This document shows positions 25,554 through 33,551 of a DNA stretch of 64,000 nt, piece after piece. A program made the position numbers and the translations under genes. Source of the stretch: Ohtaekwangia sp035628875 (lineage in GTDB: Bacteria > Bacteroidota > Bacteroidia > Cytophagales > Cyclobacteriaceae); contig DASPIZ010000159.1 of NCBI GenBank assembly GCA_035628875.1, positions 1-64,000 on the forward strand, written 5' to 3'. Positions within the stretch are counted from its first letter, which is position 1, and every line of letters begins with the position of its first letter. The notes below the pieces were generated by a model. That model worked only from the letters and a program-made list of their open reading frames with translations, made no database searches and was not told the origin of the DNA.

Positions 25554-25996
25554 TATTTCACCGTTGTGGCTGTTCCACCTACTTTTTCAATAGCTTGTTT
25601 TGCTGATTCGCTGAATGAGTGCGCCTCAACACTGATCTTAGACTTTAATTCACCTCTGCCTAATACCTTCACTTTATCATTCTTGCCAATAATCCCGTGT
25701 TCTACAAGAAACTGAAATGTTACTGCCGAATTAGCTTTCGTAGCTAATGTCTCGAGCATATCCAGGTTAACAGCTTTGTAGTATATTTTGTTGTTATTCT
25801 TGAAGCCGAACTTAGGCACACGACGCTGAAGTGGCATCTGTCCACCTTCAAAACCAGATTTTTTAGAGTAACCGGATCTTGACTGAGCACCTTTATGACC
25901 ACGTCCGGCGGTAGTACCACCTGAACCCTGACCGCGACCCAGTCTCTTATTATTTTTTGTTGAACCTTCCGCAGGTTGTAATGTATGCAGCTTCAT
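25553..25996 (-). CDS. rplO: 50S ribosomal protein uL15
   Basis: 147 residues. The N-terminal Gly/Arg-rich arm (KRLGRGQGSGGTTAGRGHKG) and the C-terminal globular half (GRGELKSKISVEAHSFSESAK) are typical of bacterial uL15. The stop overlaps the secY start; rpmD ends one base upstream of its ATG. Confidence 0.97.
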   Translation of the reverse strand: MKLHTLQPAEGSTKNNKRLGRGQGSGGTTAGRGHKGAQSRSGYSKKSGFEGGQMPLQRRVPKFGFKNNNKIYYKAVNLDMLETLATKANSAVTFQFLVEHGIIGKNDKVKVLGRGELKSKISVEAHSFSESAKQAIEKVGGTATTVK

Positions 25997-25997
25997 C

Positions 25998-26177
25998 TTA
26001 AATCTCTTTAACCGTAATCAAATGATTCACTTTAGAAATCATACCGGCAATCTGCGGAGTAAGTTCCACTTCTACCGATTTATTGATTCTACCTAACCCT
26101 AACGCCTTAATGGTGCGCTGTTGACGGTCAGGTCTCTTAATCATACTTCTTGTCTGTGTGATCTGTACTTTCGCCAT
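25998..26177 (-). CDS. rpmD: 50S ribosomal protein uL30
   Basis: 59 residues read from the minus strand: MAKVQITQTRSMIKR...TIKALGLGRINKSVEVE...VNHLITVKEI. The KALGLGRI motif is the uL30 signature. It fits exactly between rpsE and rplO, 6 bp after the former and 1 bp before the latter. Confidence 0.95.
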   Translation of the reverse strand: MAKVQITQTRSMIKRPDRQQRTIKALGLGRINKSVEVELTPQIAGMISKVNHLITVKEI

Positions 26178-26183
26178 GTTTTC

Positions 26184-26702
26184 TTAGCCGTTAAATACTT
26201 TCGACAATGCAACTCCTCTGTTCTTCGCAATGCTGAACGCATCACGCATACTGGTCAATGCTTTAAAGGTAGCCTTTACCACGTTGTGCGGGTTAGACGA
26301 TCCTTTTGACTTGGCCAATACATTGTGTACCCCTGCACTTTCTAGCACAGCACGCATCGCACCACCTGCAATTACACCAGTACCTGGTGAGGCAGGCTTC
26401 AATAATACGAAACCACCGCCGAATTTTCCGATAGACTCATGTGGTACGGTTCCTTTAATAATAGGAACTTTAACAAGATGTTTTTTAGCGTCGTCGATCC
26501 CTTTTGTAATCGCGTCGGTTACTTCGTTGGCTTTACCCAATCCATAACCTACTACACCATTACCATCGCCTACAACCACGATTGCTGCGAAGCTAAAACG
26601 GCGACCACCTTTCACCACTTTTGCAACACGCTCAATGGCTACAACGCGTTCCTTAAGATCGATTTCGCTGGCTTTTACTGTGCTAATATTGCTTACTGAC
26701 AT
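26184..26702 (-). CDS. rpsE: 30S ribosomal protein uS5
   Basis: 172 residues. The double-stranded-RNA-binding-like N domain has LKERVVAIERVAKVVKGGRRF and GYGLGKANEVTDAI; the C domain has AGGAMRAVLESAGVHNVLAKS and NPHNVVKAT. Contributes to decoding accuracy. 10 bp after rplR. Confidence 0.97.
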   Translation of the reverse strand: MSVSNISTVKASEIDLKERVVAIERVAKVVKGGRRFSFAAIVVVGDGNGVVGYGLGKANEVTDAITKGIDDAKKHLVKVPIIKGTVPHESIGKFGGGFVLLKPASPGTGVIAGGAMRAVLESAGVHNVLAKSKGSSNPHNVVKATFKALTSMRDAFSIAKNRGVALSKVFNG

Positions 26703-26712
26703 ATTCAGTTTC

Positions 26713-27063
26713 TTAGAATTTTAATCCACCTTCTCTGGCGCCTTCGGCCAAAGCTTTAATATTTCCATGATATAAGTATCCGTTACGATCGAATACAATA
26801 CTTTCGATGCCTGTTGCAATCGCTTTTTCGGCAATTTTTTTGCCTACGCTTTTAGAAGCCTCAACATTCAGTCTGGCCTTTTCGCCAAGCTCTGAAGTAG
26901 AAGCCGACACGACTGTTACTTTCTTTACATCATCGATGATTTGAACGTAAAGTCCGCGGTTGCTTCTGAACACAGATAATCTTGGCCTTTCGGTTGTACC
27001 GGATATTTTTTTACGAACACCAGCCTTGATTCTTTCTCTTCTTTCTAAATTCTTGCCTGCCAT
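26713..27063 (-). CDS. rplR: 50S ribosomal protein uL18
   Basis: 116 residues; binds 5S rRNA with uL5. RPRLSVFRSNRGLYVQIIDD near residues 23-42, and the C-terminal FDRNGYLYHGNIKALAEGAREGGLKF (quoted in parts) are diagnostic. Sits 39 bp after rplF. Confidence 0.97.
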   Translation of the reverse strand: MAGKNLERRERIKAGVRKKISGTTERPRLSVFRSNRGLYVQIIDDVKKVTVVSASTSELGEKARLNVEASKSVGKKIAEKAIATGIESIVFDRNGYLYHGNIKALAEGAREGGLKF

Positions 27064-27102
27064 AGTAGCTTACTTGCTATGATGCTTTGGTTAATCTTTA
27101 TC

Positions 27103-27654
27103 TTATTTAGCAGCAGCCTTACCAGCTTTTCTGCGTACGAATTCACCTGTAAAGCGAATACCTTTTCCTTTGTAAGGTTCGACCTTACGAAGTGATTTTA
27201 TCTTCGCGGCCACCTGACCAATTAATTGCTTATCAATGCCCTCCAGTATGATGGTCGGGTTCTGTCCTTTTTCCTGAATTGCCTGAACTTTAATTTCAGC
27301 AGGAACAGCCAAAAACACATTGTGAGAATACCCGAGGCTCAACTCCAGTACATTAGACTGCGCAGTCGCCTTGTAACCAACACCAACTAGTTCAAGCTGG
27401 TGTCTGAAACCTTTTGACACTCCTTCAACCATGTTGGCAATCAAAGCGCGATAAAGACCGTGCATTGCTTTATGGCGTTTCTGCTCTGTAGGACGCTCAA
27501 CAGTAAGCTCAGCGTTCTCTTGCTTCATTGTAAAATCAGGATCTATTGCCTGATGCAATTCTCCCTTGGGGCCCTTTACAGAAACTTTGTGATTGGCAAA
27601 GTTTATGGTTACACCTGAAGGAACTGGAATGGATTTTTTACCTATACGTGACAT
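27103..27654 (-). CDS. rplF: 50S ribosomal protein uL6
   Basis: 183 residues, two related domains that bind 23S rRNA near the factor-binding site. The start SRIGKKSIPVPSGV, the segment VEGVSKGFRHQLELVGVGYK and the ending EPYKGKGIRFTGEFVRRKAGK (in part) are typical. 14 bp downstream of rpsH. Confidence 0.97.
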   Translation of the reverse strand: MSRIGKKSIPVPSGVTINFANHKVSVKGPKGELHQAIDPDFTMKQENAELTVERPTEQKRHKAMHGLYRALIANMVEGVSKGFRHQLELVGVGYKATAQSNVLELSLGYSHNVFLAVPAEIKVQAIQEKGQNPTIILEGIDKQLIGQVAAKIKSLRKVEPYKGKGIRFTGEFVRRKAGKAAAK

Positions 27655-27668
27655 CGCTTATCTCTTTA

Positions 27669-28067
27669 TTAATACACGTAACATAATACTTCACCACCTA
27701 CCTTAAGTGATCGTGCTTCTTTATCTGTGATAACGCCTTTCGATGTAGAAAGGATCGCCACACCCAAGCCGTTCAATACCCTTGGCATAGCCGAAGTATC
27801 TACATACTTCCGAAGTCCAGGCGTACTGATTCTCTCAAGCTTGGTAATCGCTGACTCTCTCGTTTCAGGATTATATTTTAGTGCTATCTTGATCAAACCT
27901 TGATGATTTGTCGTATCCTCGAATTTATAATTCAGGATATAACCCTTATCAAAAAGAACCTTTGTGATTTCTTTTTTAAGATTAGATGCAGGAATTTCCA
28001 CCACTCTGTGGTTAGCTTTAATAGCATTCCGCAACCGGGTTAAGTAATCTGCTATAGGATCAGTCAT
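27669..28067 (-). CDS. rpsH: 30S ribosomal protein uS8
   Basis: 132 residues, central-domain assembly protein. MTDPIADYLTRLRNA at the start and STSKGVITDKEARSLKVGGEVLCYVY (in part) at the end are clear signatures. In E. coli this protein represses spc-operon translation. Here it is first behind an internal promoter and leader hairpin (28094-28151), separated from rpsN by an unusual 236-bp gap. Confidence 0.97.
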   Translation of the reverse strand: MTDPIADYLTRLRNAIKANHRVVEIPASNLKKEITKVLFDKGYILNYKFEDTTNHQGLIKIALKYNPETRESAITKLERISTPGLRKYVDTSAMPRVLNGLGVAILSTSKGVITDKEARSLKVGGEVLCYVY

Positions 28068-28093
28068 TTTCTTCGTCCTTTATATTAAAAAGC

Positions 28094-28120
28094 AAGCCCG
28101 CGTTTTTAAAAACCGGGCTG
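28094..28120 (-). promoter_or_regulatory. terminator-like leader hairpin before rpsH
   Basis: On the minus strand AGCCCG GTTTTT pairs with AAAAAC and CGGGCT with one bulged G; the hairpin is followed by TGCTTTTTAA. It begins right at the expected transcription start of the promoter at 28121-28151 and ends some 26 bases before the rpsH ATG. It could act as an attenuator or a protein-binding site. Confidence 0.6.
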
Positions 28121-28151
28121 CAAAGATATATAACATTTTTTGTTATTCAAA
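28121..28151 (-). promoter_or_regulatory. internal spc-operon promoter (before rpsH)
   Basis: On the minus strand TTTG (28148-28151), a 19-bp spacer and TATCTTTG (28121-28128) match the phylum consensus exactly, followed by GCAGCCC. The spacer holds the inverted repeat ATAACA-N5-TGTTAT (28130-28146). The remaining gap up to rpsN (28152-28303) holds only small inverted repeats such as TCGAGA/TCTCGA and TTCGG/CCGAA. Confidence 0.75.
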
Positions 28152-28303
28152 CTGTTATCAGGTTTCGGTTGTTACTTCCTTCCGAAGTTTTTGGTCCGAC
28201 CTTGATACTCAGCAACCATTTAAAATTAAGTCTCGAGATATTGTGTCCGTCTCGAAGGGTGTGGGTGTGAATCCTCAGGCTGAAAGCACTAGGAATCTAA
28301 TCT

Positions 28304-28573
28304 CTACCAGCTTGACTTAGTCAAACCCGGAATTTTTCCTGCAGAAGCCATTTCACGGAAAACGTTACGGCAAACACCGAATTTACGCATATATCCTCGT
28401 GGACGACCGGTTAGTTTGCAACGGTTCTTTAAACGAACCGGCGAAGCATTGCGTGGAAGTTTGTCCAACGCCTGGTAATCGCCAGCTTCTTTCAACGCCT
28501 GCCTTTTAGCGGCGTGTGTTGCTACCAGCTTTTGTCTCTTAGCTTCTCTTGCTATTACTGATAATTTTGCCAT
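28304..28573 (-). CDS. rpsN: 30S ribosomal protein uS14, zinc-free long form
   Basis: 89 residues, head protein near the decoding site. The conserved C-terminal part (RNRCKLTGRPRGYMRKFGVCRNVFRE, in part; GKIPGLTKSSW) is present. At 89 residues without the CxxC...CxxC ribbon it is the zinc-independent form. It follows rplE by 2 bp, and its end faces the gap carrying an internal promoter. Confidence 0.97.
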   Translation of the reverse strand: MAKLSVIAREAKRQKLVATHAAKRQALKEAGDYQALDKLPRNASPVRLKNRCKLTGRPRGYMRKFGVCRNVFREMASAGKIPGLTKSSW

Positions 28574-28575
28574 GC

Positions 28576-29133
28576 TTATTGTTGATTTTTATTTGCAAAT
28601 GGCATCCCGAATGCTTTCAGGAGCTCAAAGCTTTCTTCATCTGTACCCGCGGTTGTAACAAAAGTGATATCCATACCGCTGATCTTATTCACTTTATCAA
28701 TAGAGATCTCAGGGAAGATAATCTGTTCTTTCACACCGAGTGTGTAGTTTCCACGACCATCAAAACCTTTGTTATTTACGCCGCGAAAGTCACGAACGCG
28801 AGGGAGCGCAATACTCATCAAACGATCCATGAATTCATACATTTTGTCGCCACGAAGTGTTACACGAACACCTATCGGCATATTCTCTCTTAACTTAAAA
28901 TTAGAGATTGCCTTTTTAGACTTTGTTGATACCGCCTTCTGGCCGGTGATATTGGTTACTTCGTCTAGGGCAATATCGATTAATTTTTTATCGGTTACAG
29001 CGATGCCCATACCTTTGTTAATGCAGATCTTTTCAATCTTGGGAACCTGCATAACAGATTTGTAATTGAACTTCTGCTTTAATGCAGGTACAATCTCTTT
29101 GGTGTACTTGTCCTTTAATCTTGGAGTTGCCAT
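28576..29133 (-). CDS. rplE: 50S ribosomal protein uL5
   Basis: 185 residues, binds 5S rRNA and touches the P-site tRNA. IEKICINKGMGIAVTDKK, TGQKAVSTKSKKAISNFKLRE (in part) and DITFVTTAGTDEESFELL are typical. The frame allows a GTG one codon earlier, but I choose ATG at 29133, which gives MATPRLKDKY and a one-base TGATG overlap with the rplX stop. Confidence 0.97.
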   Translation of the reverse strand: MATPRLKDKYTKEIVPALKQKFNYKSVMQVPKIEKICINKGMGIAVTDKKLIDIALDEVTNITGQKAVSTKSKKAISNFKLRENMPIGVRVTLRGDKMYEFMDRLMSIALPRVRDFRGVNNKGFDGRGNYTLGVKEQIIFPEISIDKVNKISGMDITFVTTAGTDEESFELLKAFGMPFANKNQQ

Positions 29134-29474
29134 CACTTAATAATTTCTCCGGTTTTCTTAGAATATCTTTTTAGCTTTCCTTTATCGTCAAGCTTGCGTC
29201 CTACCCGGGTAGGTTTACCGCTCGCAGGATCAAGTAACATCACATTACTTATATGGATTGCTGCTTCAGTCTTTTTCAGACCGCCTTCTGGTTTACCTGC
29301 TGAAGGTTTTTCATGCTTGGTAACCACGTTAATATCTTTAACAACAACTCTTCTTTTCTCTACGAGAACTTCGAGTATTTCGCCTTCTTTGCCTTTATCG
29401 TTTCCGGCAATAACTCTTACTTTATCGCCTTTGCGAATGCTTAACTTAGGTCGTTTGTTCGTTTTTCTTTCCAT
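29133..29474 (-). CDS. rplX: 50S ribosomal protein uL24
   Basis: 113 residues, an assembly-initiator protein at the tunnel exit. It carries a KOW motif (IRKGDKVRVIAGNDKGKEGEIL, in part, about 13-34) and the conserved VVVKDINVVTKHEKP. Overlaps rplE by one base; 3 bp after rplN. Confidence 0.97.
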   Translation of the reverse strand: MERKTNKRPKLSIRKGDKVRVIAGNDKGKEGEILEVLVEKRRVVVKDINVVTKHEKPSAGKPEGGLKKTEAAIHISNVMLLDPASGKPTRVGRKLDDKGKLKRYSKKTGEIIK

Positions 29475-29477
29475 GGC

Positions 29478-29846
29478 TTATATTACTTCAGGTGCCAATG
29501 AAACAATTTTCATATACTGCTTTTCTCTTAACTCACGCGCCACCGGGCCGAAAATACGGGTACCACGTGGTTCATCTTGAGCATTTAAAAGGACAGCTGC
29601 ATTATCTTCAAAGCGGATATAAGATCCGTCTTTTCGTCTAACTTCTTTAGTAGTTCTTACAACAACGGCTTTGGTAACAGTTCCTTTTTTTACCTGGCTG
29701 CTTGGCAAAGCAGACTTTACAGTGACAACGATTTTGTCGCCAACGGACGCATAACGTCTTCCTGTGCCACCCAGTACATGCATACAGAGCACTTCTTTGG
29801 CTCCGCTGTTATCAGCTACTGTAAGTCTTGATTCGGTGCGTATCAT
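29478..29846 (-). CDS. rplN: 50S ribosomal protein uL14
   Basis: 122 residues, the usual length, at the subunit interface. MIRTESRLTVADNSGAKEVLCMHVLGG (in part) at the start and EPRGTRIFGPVARELREKQYMKIVSLAPEVI (in part) at the end identify it without doubt. Confidence 0.98.
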   Translation of the reverse strand: MIRTESRLTVADNSGAKEVLCMHVLGGTGRRYASVGDKIVVTVKSALPSSQVKKGTVTKAVVVRTTKEVRRKDGSYIRFEDNAAVLLNAQDEPRGTRIFGPVARELREKQYMKIVSLAPEVI

Positions 29847-29932
29847 ATAATTTTATCTCTTGTCTCAATGTGTCTATTTCAGCTTCGGACTTTGTGCCTG
29901 GCAATGTGTTTCAGCACTCAACTCCCGGACAA

Positions 29933-30187
29933 TTACTTGGCTTTCTCTACGACTTCCACCAATCTCCAGCGTTTGTCTTTGCTGATGGGGCGGGTCTCCA
30001 TGATTTTTACAGTATCTCCGATACCCGCTGTATTTTCCTCGTCATGCGCTTTGAACTTCGTTGTTCTGTTCACAAATTTTCCATAGATCGGGTGCTTTAC
30101 TTTACGATCAACAGCAACAGTGATGGTCTTTTGCATCTTGTTACTGATCACTTTACCGATCCTTTCTTTACGTTCGTTGCGTTCCAT
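29933..30187 (-). CDS. rpsQ: 30S ribosomal protein uS17
   Basis: 84-residue OB-fold protein. ERKERIGKVISNKMQKTITVAVDR (in part) and KAHDEENTAGIGDTVKIMETRPISKDKRW (in part) match the family. A gap of 86 bp separates it from rplN, larger than elsewhere in this run; no second gene or strong hairpin was seen in it. Confidence 0.97.
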   Translation of the reverse strand: MERNERKERIGKVISNKMQKTITVAVDRKVKHPIYGKFVNRTTKFKAHDEENTAGIGDTVKIMETRPISKDKRWRLVEVVEKAK

Positions 30188-30206
30188 AACCTTAATCTTT
30201 TGCTGG

Positions 30207-30407
30207 TTATTTATTATTCGTAAGTTCTTTAGCTCTTAATTCAGTCTTCAATCTCGCTACCAATCTGCGGTTTGCTTTGATCTTCATTGGGTTTTCAACA
30301 GCCGCAATCTGATGGGCAAATTGAATTTTACGCAATGCTTCCTTCTCGTGCGCAATTTTTTCGTTGAGCTCGGCAGTACTCAATGCCTTTATTTCTGAAT
30401 TTTTCAT
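30207..30407 (-). CDS. rpmC: 50S ribosomal protein uL29
   Basis: 66-residue helical hairpin protein at the tunnel exit. MKNSEIKALSTAELNEKIAHEKEAL (in part) and the motif NPMKIKANRRLVARLKTE are standard. Between rplP (7 bp) and rpsQ (19 bp). Confidence 0.96.
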   Translation of the reverse strand: MKNSEIKALSTAELNEKIAHEKEALRKIQFAHQIAAVENPMKIKANRRLVARLKTELRAKELTNNK

Positions 30408-30414
30408 TGCTGTA

Positions 30415-30834
30415 TTATTCTACGTAGTCTGGTCTAACACTAAACCTTGTTTTGATCGGAAGTTTACCTTCAGCAAGTTTCAAGGCTTCTTTTGCAGTGG
30501 CAAGATTTACGCCTCCCGCTTCGAAAAGGATGGTACCAGGTTTAATAACGGCTACCCAGTATTCCGGAGCACCTTTACCTTTACCCATACGCACTTCTGC
30601 AGGCTTACGGGTTACGGGTTTATCAGGAAAAATGCGAATCCACACCTGGCCTTCACGCTTCATTGCGCGCGTTACCGCGATACGGGCTGCTTCAAGTTGA
30701 CGTGCCGTGATCCAACCACCTTCAAGTGCTTTTAATGCAAATGATCCGAAGGCTATTGAATGACCACGTGTTGCCATTCCCTTAACACGACCTTTTTGTG
30801 TTTTTCTAAATTTCGTTCGTTTAGGCTGTAACAT
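30415..30834 (-). CDS. rplP: 50S ribosomal protein uL16
   Basis: 139 residues, helps place the aminoacyl-tRNA end in the A site. MLQPKRTKFRKTQKGRVKG, WITARQLEAARIAVTRAMKREGQVWIRIFPDKPVTRKPAEVRMGKGKG (in parts) are diagnostic. 31 bp after rpsC. Confidence 0.98.
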   Translation of the reverse strand: MLQPKRTKFRKTQKGRVKGMATRGHSIAFGSFALKALEGGWITARQLEAARIAVTRAMKREGQVWIRIFPDKPVTRKPAEVRMGKGKGAPEYWVAVIKPGTILFEAGGVNLATAKEALKLAEGKLPIKTRFSVRPDYVE

Positions 30835-30865
30835 GGTTACCTAGCTTTAATGCGTTCGTTGATAA

Positions 30866-31681
30866 TTAACCGTTTCTTCTTCCACCTCTGTTGTCGCCAC
30901 CGCGACGAGCACCGCCACCATCGCCACTGCGTCTGTTGTCGCCACCTCTTCTGCGTCCGCGATCGCCACCTCTTTCGTTACGATCACCTTTGTGTCCGCC
31001 TTGACCTCCCTGAGGAGCAGTGTTTGCAAGACCTATGTTCGGAGAAAGATCACGTTTTCCGTAGATCTCACCTTTGAAGATCCATACTTTAATACCGATC
31101 TTACCATACACCGTTTGTGCTTCTGATATAGCATAATCAATATCAGCACGAAGCGTATGAAGTGGTATGCGTCCTTCTTTGTATTGTTCTGTTCTGGCCA
31201 TCTCGGCACCTGCCAAACGTCCGGAACATTTTACTTTTATCCCTTCGGCACCTACACGCATTGCAGAAGCGATAGCTTGTTTCATAGCTCTTTTGTATGA
31301 AATACGTGCTTCGATTTGCTGAGCGATGGATTCACCAACCAATTTAGCATCCAGTTCAGGACGTTTGATTTCAAAGATGTTAATTTGAACGTCTTTGTTG
31401 GTGATTTTCTTCAACTCTTCCTTAATCTTATCAACTTCACCACCACCTTTTCCAATAACAACACCCGGACGGGCAGTGTGAATGGTAAGGGTAATGCGCT
31501 TTAATGTTCTTTCAATAACAACTTTTGCAATTCCACCTTTAGGAATACGAGCCTGAACGTAATCTCTGATCTTTTGATCTTCAACCAATTTTTCAGAGAA
31601 AGTTTTGCCACCATACCAATTGGAATCCCAACCTCGAACGATGCCTAAACGCAGACTGACCGGATTAATTTTCTGTCCCAT
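30866..31681 (-). CDS. rpsC: 30S ribosomal protein uS3 with RG-rich tail
   Basis: 271 residues; forms the mRNA entry site with uS4 and uS5. KH domain (VVIGKGGGEVDKIKEEL, about 75-91) and C-terminal domain (GAEGIKVKCSGRLAGAEMAR) are normal. After about residue 225 there is a roughly 45-residue Gly/Arg/Asp tail (RNERGGDRGRRRGGDNRRSG..., ending RGGRRNG), not found in E. coli uS3 (233 residues). Its start overlaps the rplV stop by one base. Confidence 0.97.
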   Translation of the reverse strand: MGQKINPVSLRLGIVRGWDSNWYGGKTFSEKLVEDQKIRDYVQARIPKGGIAKVVIERTLKRITLTIHTARPGVVIGKGGGEVDKIKEELKKITNKDVQINIFEIKRPELDAKLVGESIAQQIEARISYKRAMKQAIASAMRVGAEGIKVKCSGRLAGAEMARTEQYKEGRIPLHTLRADIDYAISEAQTVYGKIGIKVWIFKGEIYGKRDLSPNIGLANTAPQGGQGGHKGDRNERGGDRGRRRGGDNRRSGDGGGARRGGDNRGGRRNG

Positions 31682-32154
31682 TATTCCTTAGTTTCTTTTT
31701 CAGTTGTTGTCTTTTCTGCAGCAGCTTCAACTCTAAAGCTGTCTACTACAAGCGTTACATGGTTAGAACGCTTTCTTACTCTGTGAGCTCTTCCCTGGGG
31801 AGCAGGTCTCAATCTCTTCAAGATACGACCACCATCAACCCAGATGTCTTTCACGTACAGATCTGCATCTTCAAGTTTAACATCCTGATGCTTTGCAGTC
31901 CATCCGGAAATTGCCGCCAACAATAATTTCTCCAGTTTCGGAGCACCTACTTTTGCTTCGTATTTCAGGATATTAAGTGCTTTGTTAACGCGCTCACCAC
32001 GGATCAGATCAGCTACCAATCGCATTTTGCGCGGCGAAGTAGGTACATTCTTTAGCTTCGCTAATTCAGGGCCTACCTTAGCAGCCTCTTTTCTGGCATC
32101 ACGCTTTTGGCGCTTCAGCACAGATTTTTTTTCTTTTTTTGCTACTGCTTCCAT
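31681..32154 (-). CDS. rplV: 50S ribosomal protein uL22
   Basis: 157 residues with extra N- and C-terminal Lys/Glu-rich ends. The core has KLKNVPTSPRKMRLVADLIRGERV (in part) and the tunnel-lining hairpin LKRLRPAPQGRAHRVRKRSNHVTLVV (in part). The loop bearing PQGRAHR is where macrolide-resistance changes occur in other bacteria; here it looks ordinary. Confidence 0.97.
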   Translation of the reverse strand: MEAVAKKEKKSVLKRQKRDARKEAAKVGPELAKLKNVPTSPRKMRLVADLIRGERVNKALNILKYEAKVGAPKLEKLLLAAISGWTAKHQDVKLEDADLYVKDIWVDGGRILKRLRPAPQGRAHRVRKRSNHVTLVVDSFRVEAAAEKTTTEKETKE

Positions 32155-32159
32155 GATTA

Positions 32160-32429
32160 CTATCCTTTCTTATTACCTGAGTGACCACGGAACGTACGGG
32201 TTGGAGCAAACTCGCCGAGCTTATGCCCTACCATATTCTCCGTTACATAAACAGGAATGAATTTATTTCCATTGTGTACGGCAAAGGTATGACCGATCAA
32301 TTCCGGTGTTACGGTTGATCTTCTTGACCAAGTCTTAATAACAGACTTCTTGCCTGATTTCTCTGCGACTTCAACTTTCTTCGTTAGACGGAAGTCACAA
32401 TACGGTCCTTTCTTAATCGAACGTCCCAT
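32160..32429 (-). CDS. rpsS: 30S ribosomal protein uS19
   Basis: 89 residues. MGRSIKKGPYCDFRL at the start and WSRRSTVTPELIGHTFAVHNG (in part), GHKLGEFAPTRTFRGHSG are clear signatures. Overlaps the rplB stop by one base and precedes rplV by 5 bp. Confidence 0.98.
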   Translation of the reverse strand: MGRSIKKGPYCDFRLTKKVEVAEKSGKKSVIKTWSRRSTVTPELIGHTFAVHNGNKFIPVYVTENMVGHKLGEFAPTRTFRGHSGNKKG

Positions 32430-33253
32430 TATTTTTTCCTCTTAGCTATGATTAGACGATCTGAATATTTTTTCGGAGAACGGGTCTTTTTACCCTTTGT
32501 ATACAGACCATTACGTGATCTTGGATGTCCTCCTGAAGCGCGACCTTCACCACCACCCATCGGGTGATCAACAGGGTTCATGGCAACAGCACGTGTACGA
32601 GGGCGAACGCCTCTCCACCGACTGCGACCTGCTTTACCTACGCTTTCGTTCATGTGGTCGGCGTTTGACACAGCACCAACAGTTGCCATACACACGTCGA
32701 GCACGTTACGCATTTCACCAGAAGGCATTTTCAAAGTTGCCAATCCGTTTTCACGGGCCAGCAATTGAACAAATGAACCTGCACTCCTTGCAATAGCACC
32801 ACCTTTGCCCGGCTTCATTTCAACATTATGTACGATAGTACCCAATGGAATCTTCGCAAGTGGCAGAGCATTTCCTACTTCAGGTGCGATATCAGGACCA
32901 GACAAAATCTGCTGGCCAGCTTTCAATCCTTCCGGAGCAAGAATATATGTTTTTGAGCCGTCTGCATAATAGAGCAGCGCTACACGTGCAGTACGTGTAG
33001 GATCGTATTCAATCGATTTTACAGTTGCAGGTACACCGACTTTGTTACGCTTAAAATCAATTTCACGTGACTTCTGTTTGTGACCACCACCGATGTAGCG
33101 CATGGTCGTACGACCATTGCTATTCCGACCACCTGTTTTCTTTATAATCTTTACCAGTGATTTCTCCGGTTTTGATGCTGTAATGTCATCAAACGAAGGA
33201 GCGAGTCTGTGTCTCGAACCTGGAGTTACTGGTCTTAGTTTCTTCAACGCCAT
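32429..33253 (-). CDS. rplB: 50S ribosomal protein uL2
   Basis: 274 residues; required for subunit joining and peptidyl-transferase structure. GRNSNGRTTMRYIGGGHKQ near 41-59, SMGSAG-like GSFVQLLARENGLATLKMPSGEMR (in part), and RGVRPRTRAVAMNPVDHPMGGGEGR (in part), including the conserved His near the active centre. Confidence 0.98.
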   Translation of the reverse strand: MALKKLRPVTPGSRHRLAPSFDDITASKPEKSLVKIIKKTGGRNSNGRTTMRYIGGGHKQKSREIDFKRNKVGVPATVKSIEYDPTRTARVALLYYADGSKTYILAPEGLKAGQQILSGPDIAPEVGNALPLAKIPLGTIVHNVEMKPGKGGAIARSAGSFVQLLARENGLATLKMPSGEMRNVLDVCMATVGAVSNADHMNESVGKAGRSRWRGVRPRTRAVAMNPVDHPMGGGEGRASGGHPRSRNGLYTKGKKTRSPKKYSDRLIIAKRKK

Positions 33254-33263
33254 TGCTCAAATA

Positions 33264-33551
33264 TTATACGTTGCTATAAAAATCTATTACTTCACCTTGT
33301 GCTAAAGTCACGATGGCTTTTTTATAGCCAGGTCTGCGACCCGAAAGGATACCTGTTTTTGTGTAACGTGTTTTTTTCTTGCCCATCACATTCATTGTGT
33401 TGACATGCTCTACGTTGACACCGTATTGTTTTTCCACGGCTTGTTTAATCTCAACCTTGTTAGCATCAGCATTTACGATAAAACCGTACTTGCCTTTCTC
33501 GTTCAAGGAAGAAACTTTTTCAGTAACCAATGGCTTCTTCAGGATACTCAT
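33264..33551 (-). CDS. rplW: 50S ribosomal protein uL23
   Basis: 95 residues, docking site for trigger factor and SRP at the tunnel exit. LKKPLVTEKVSSLNEKGKYGF near the start and VEKQYGVNVEHVNTMNV match the family. Ends 10 bp before rplB; start overlaps the rplD stop by one base. Confidence 0.96.
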   Translation of the reverse strand: MSILKKPLVTEKVSSLNEKGKYGFIVNADANKVEIKQAVEKQYGVNVEHVNTMNVMGKKKTRYTKTGILSGRRPGYKKAIVTLAQGEVIDFYSNV

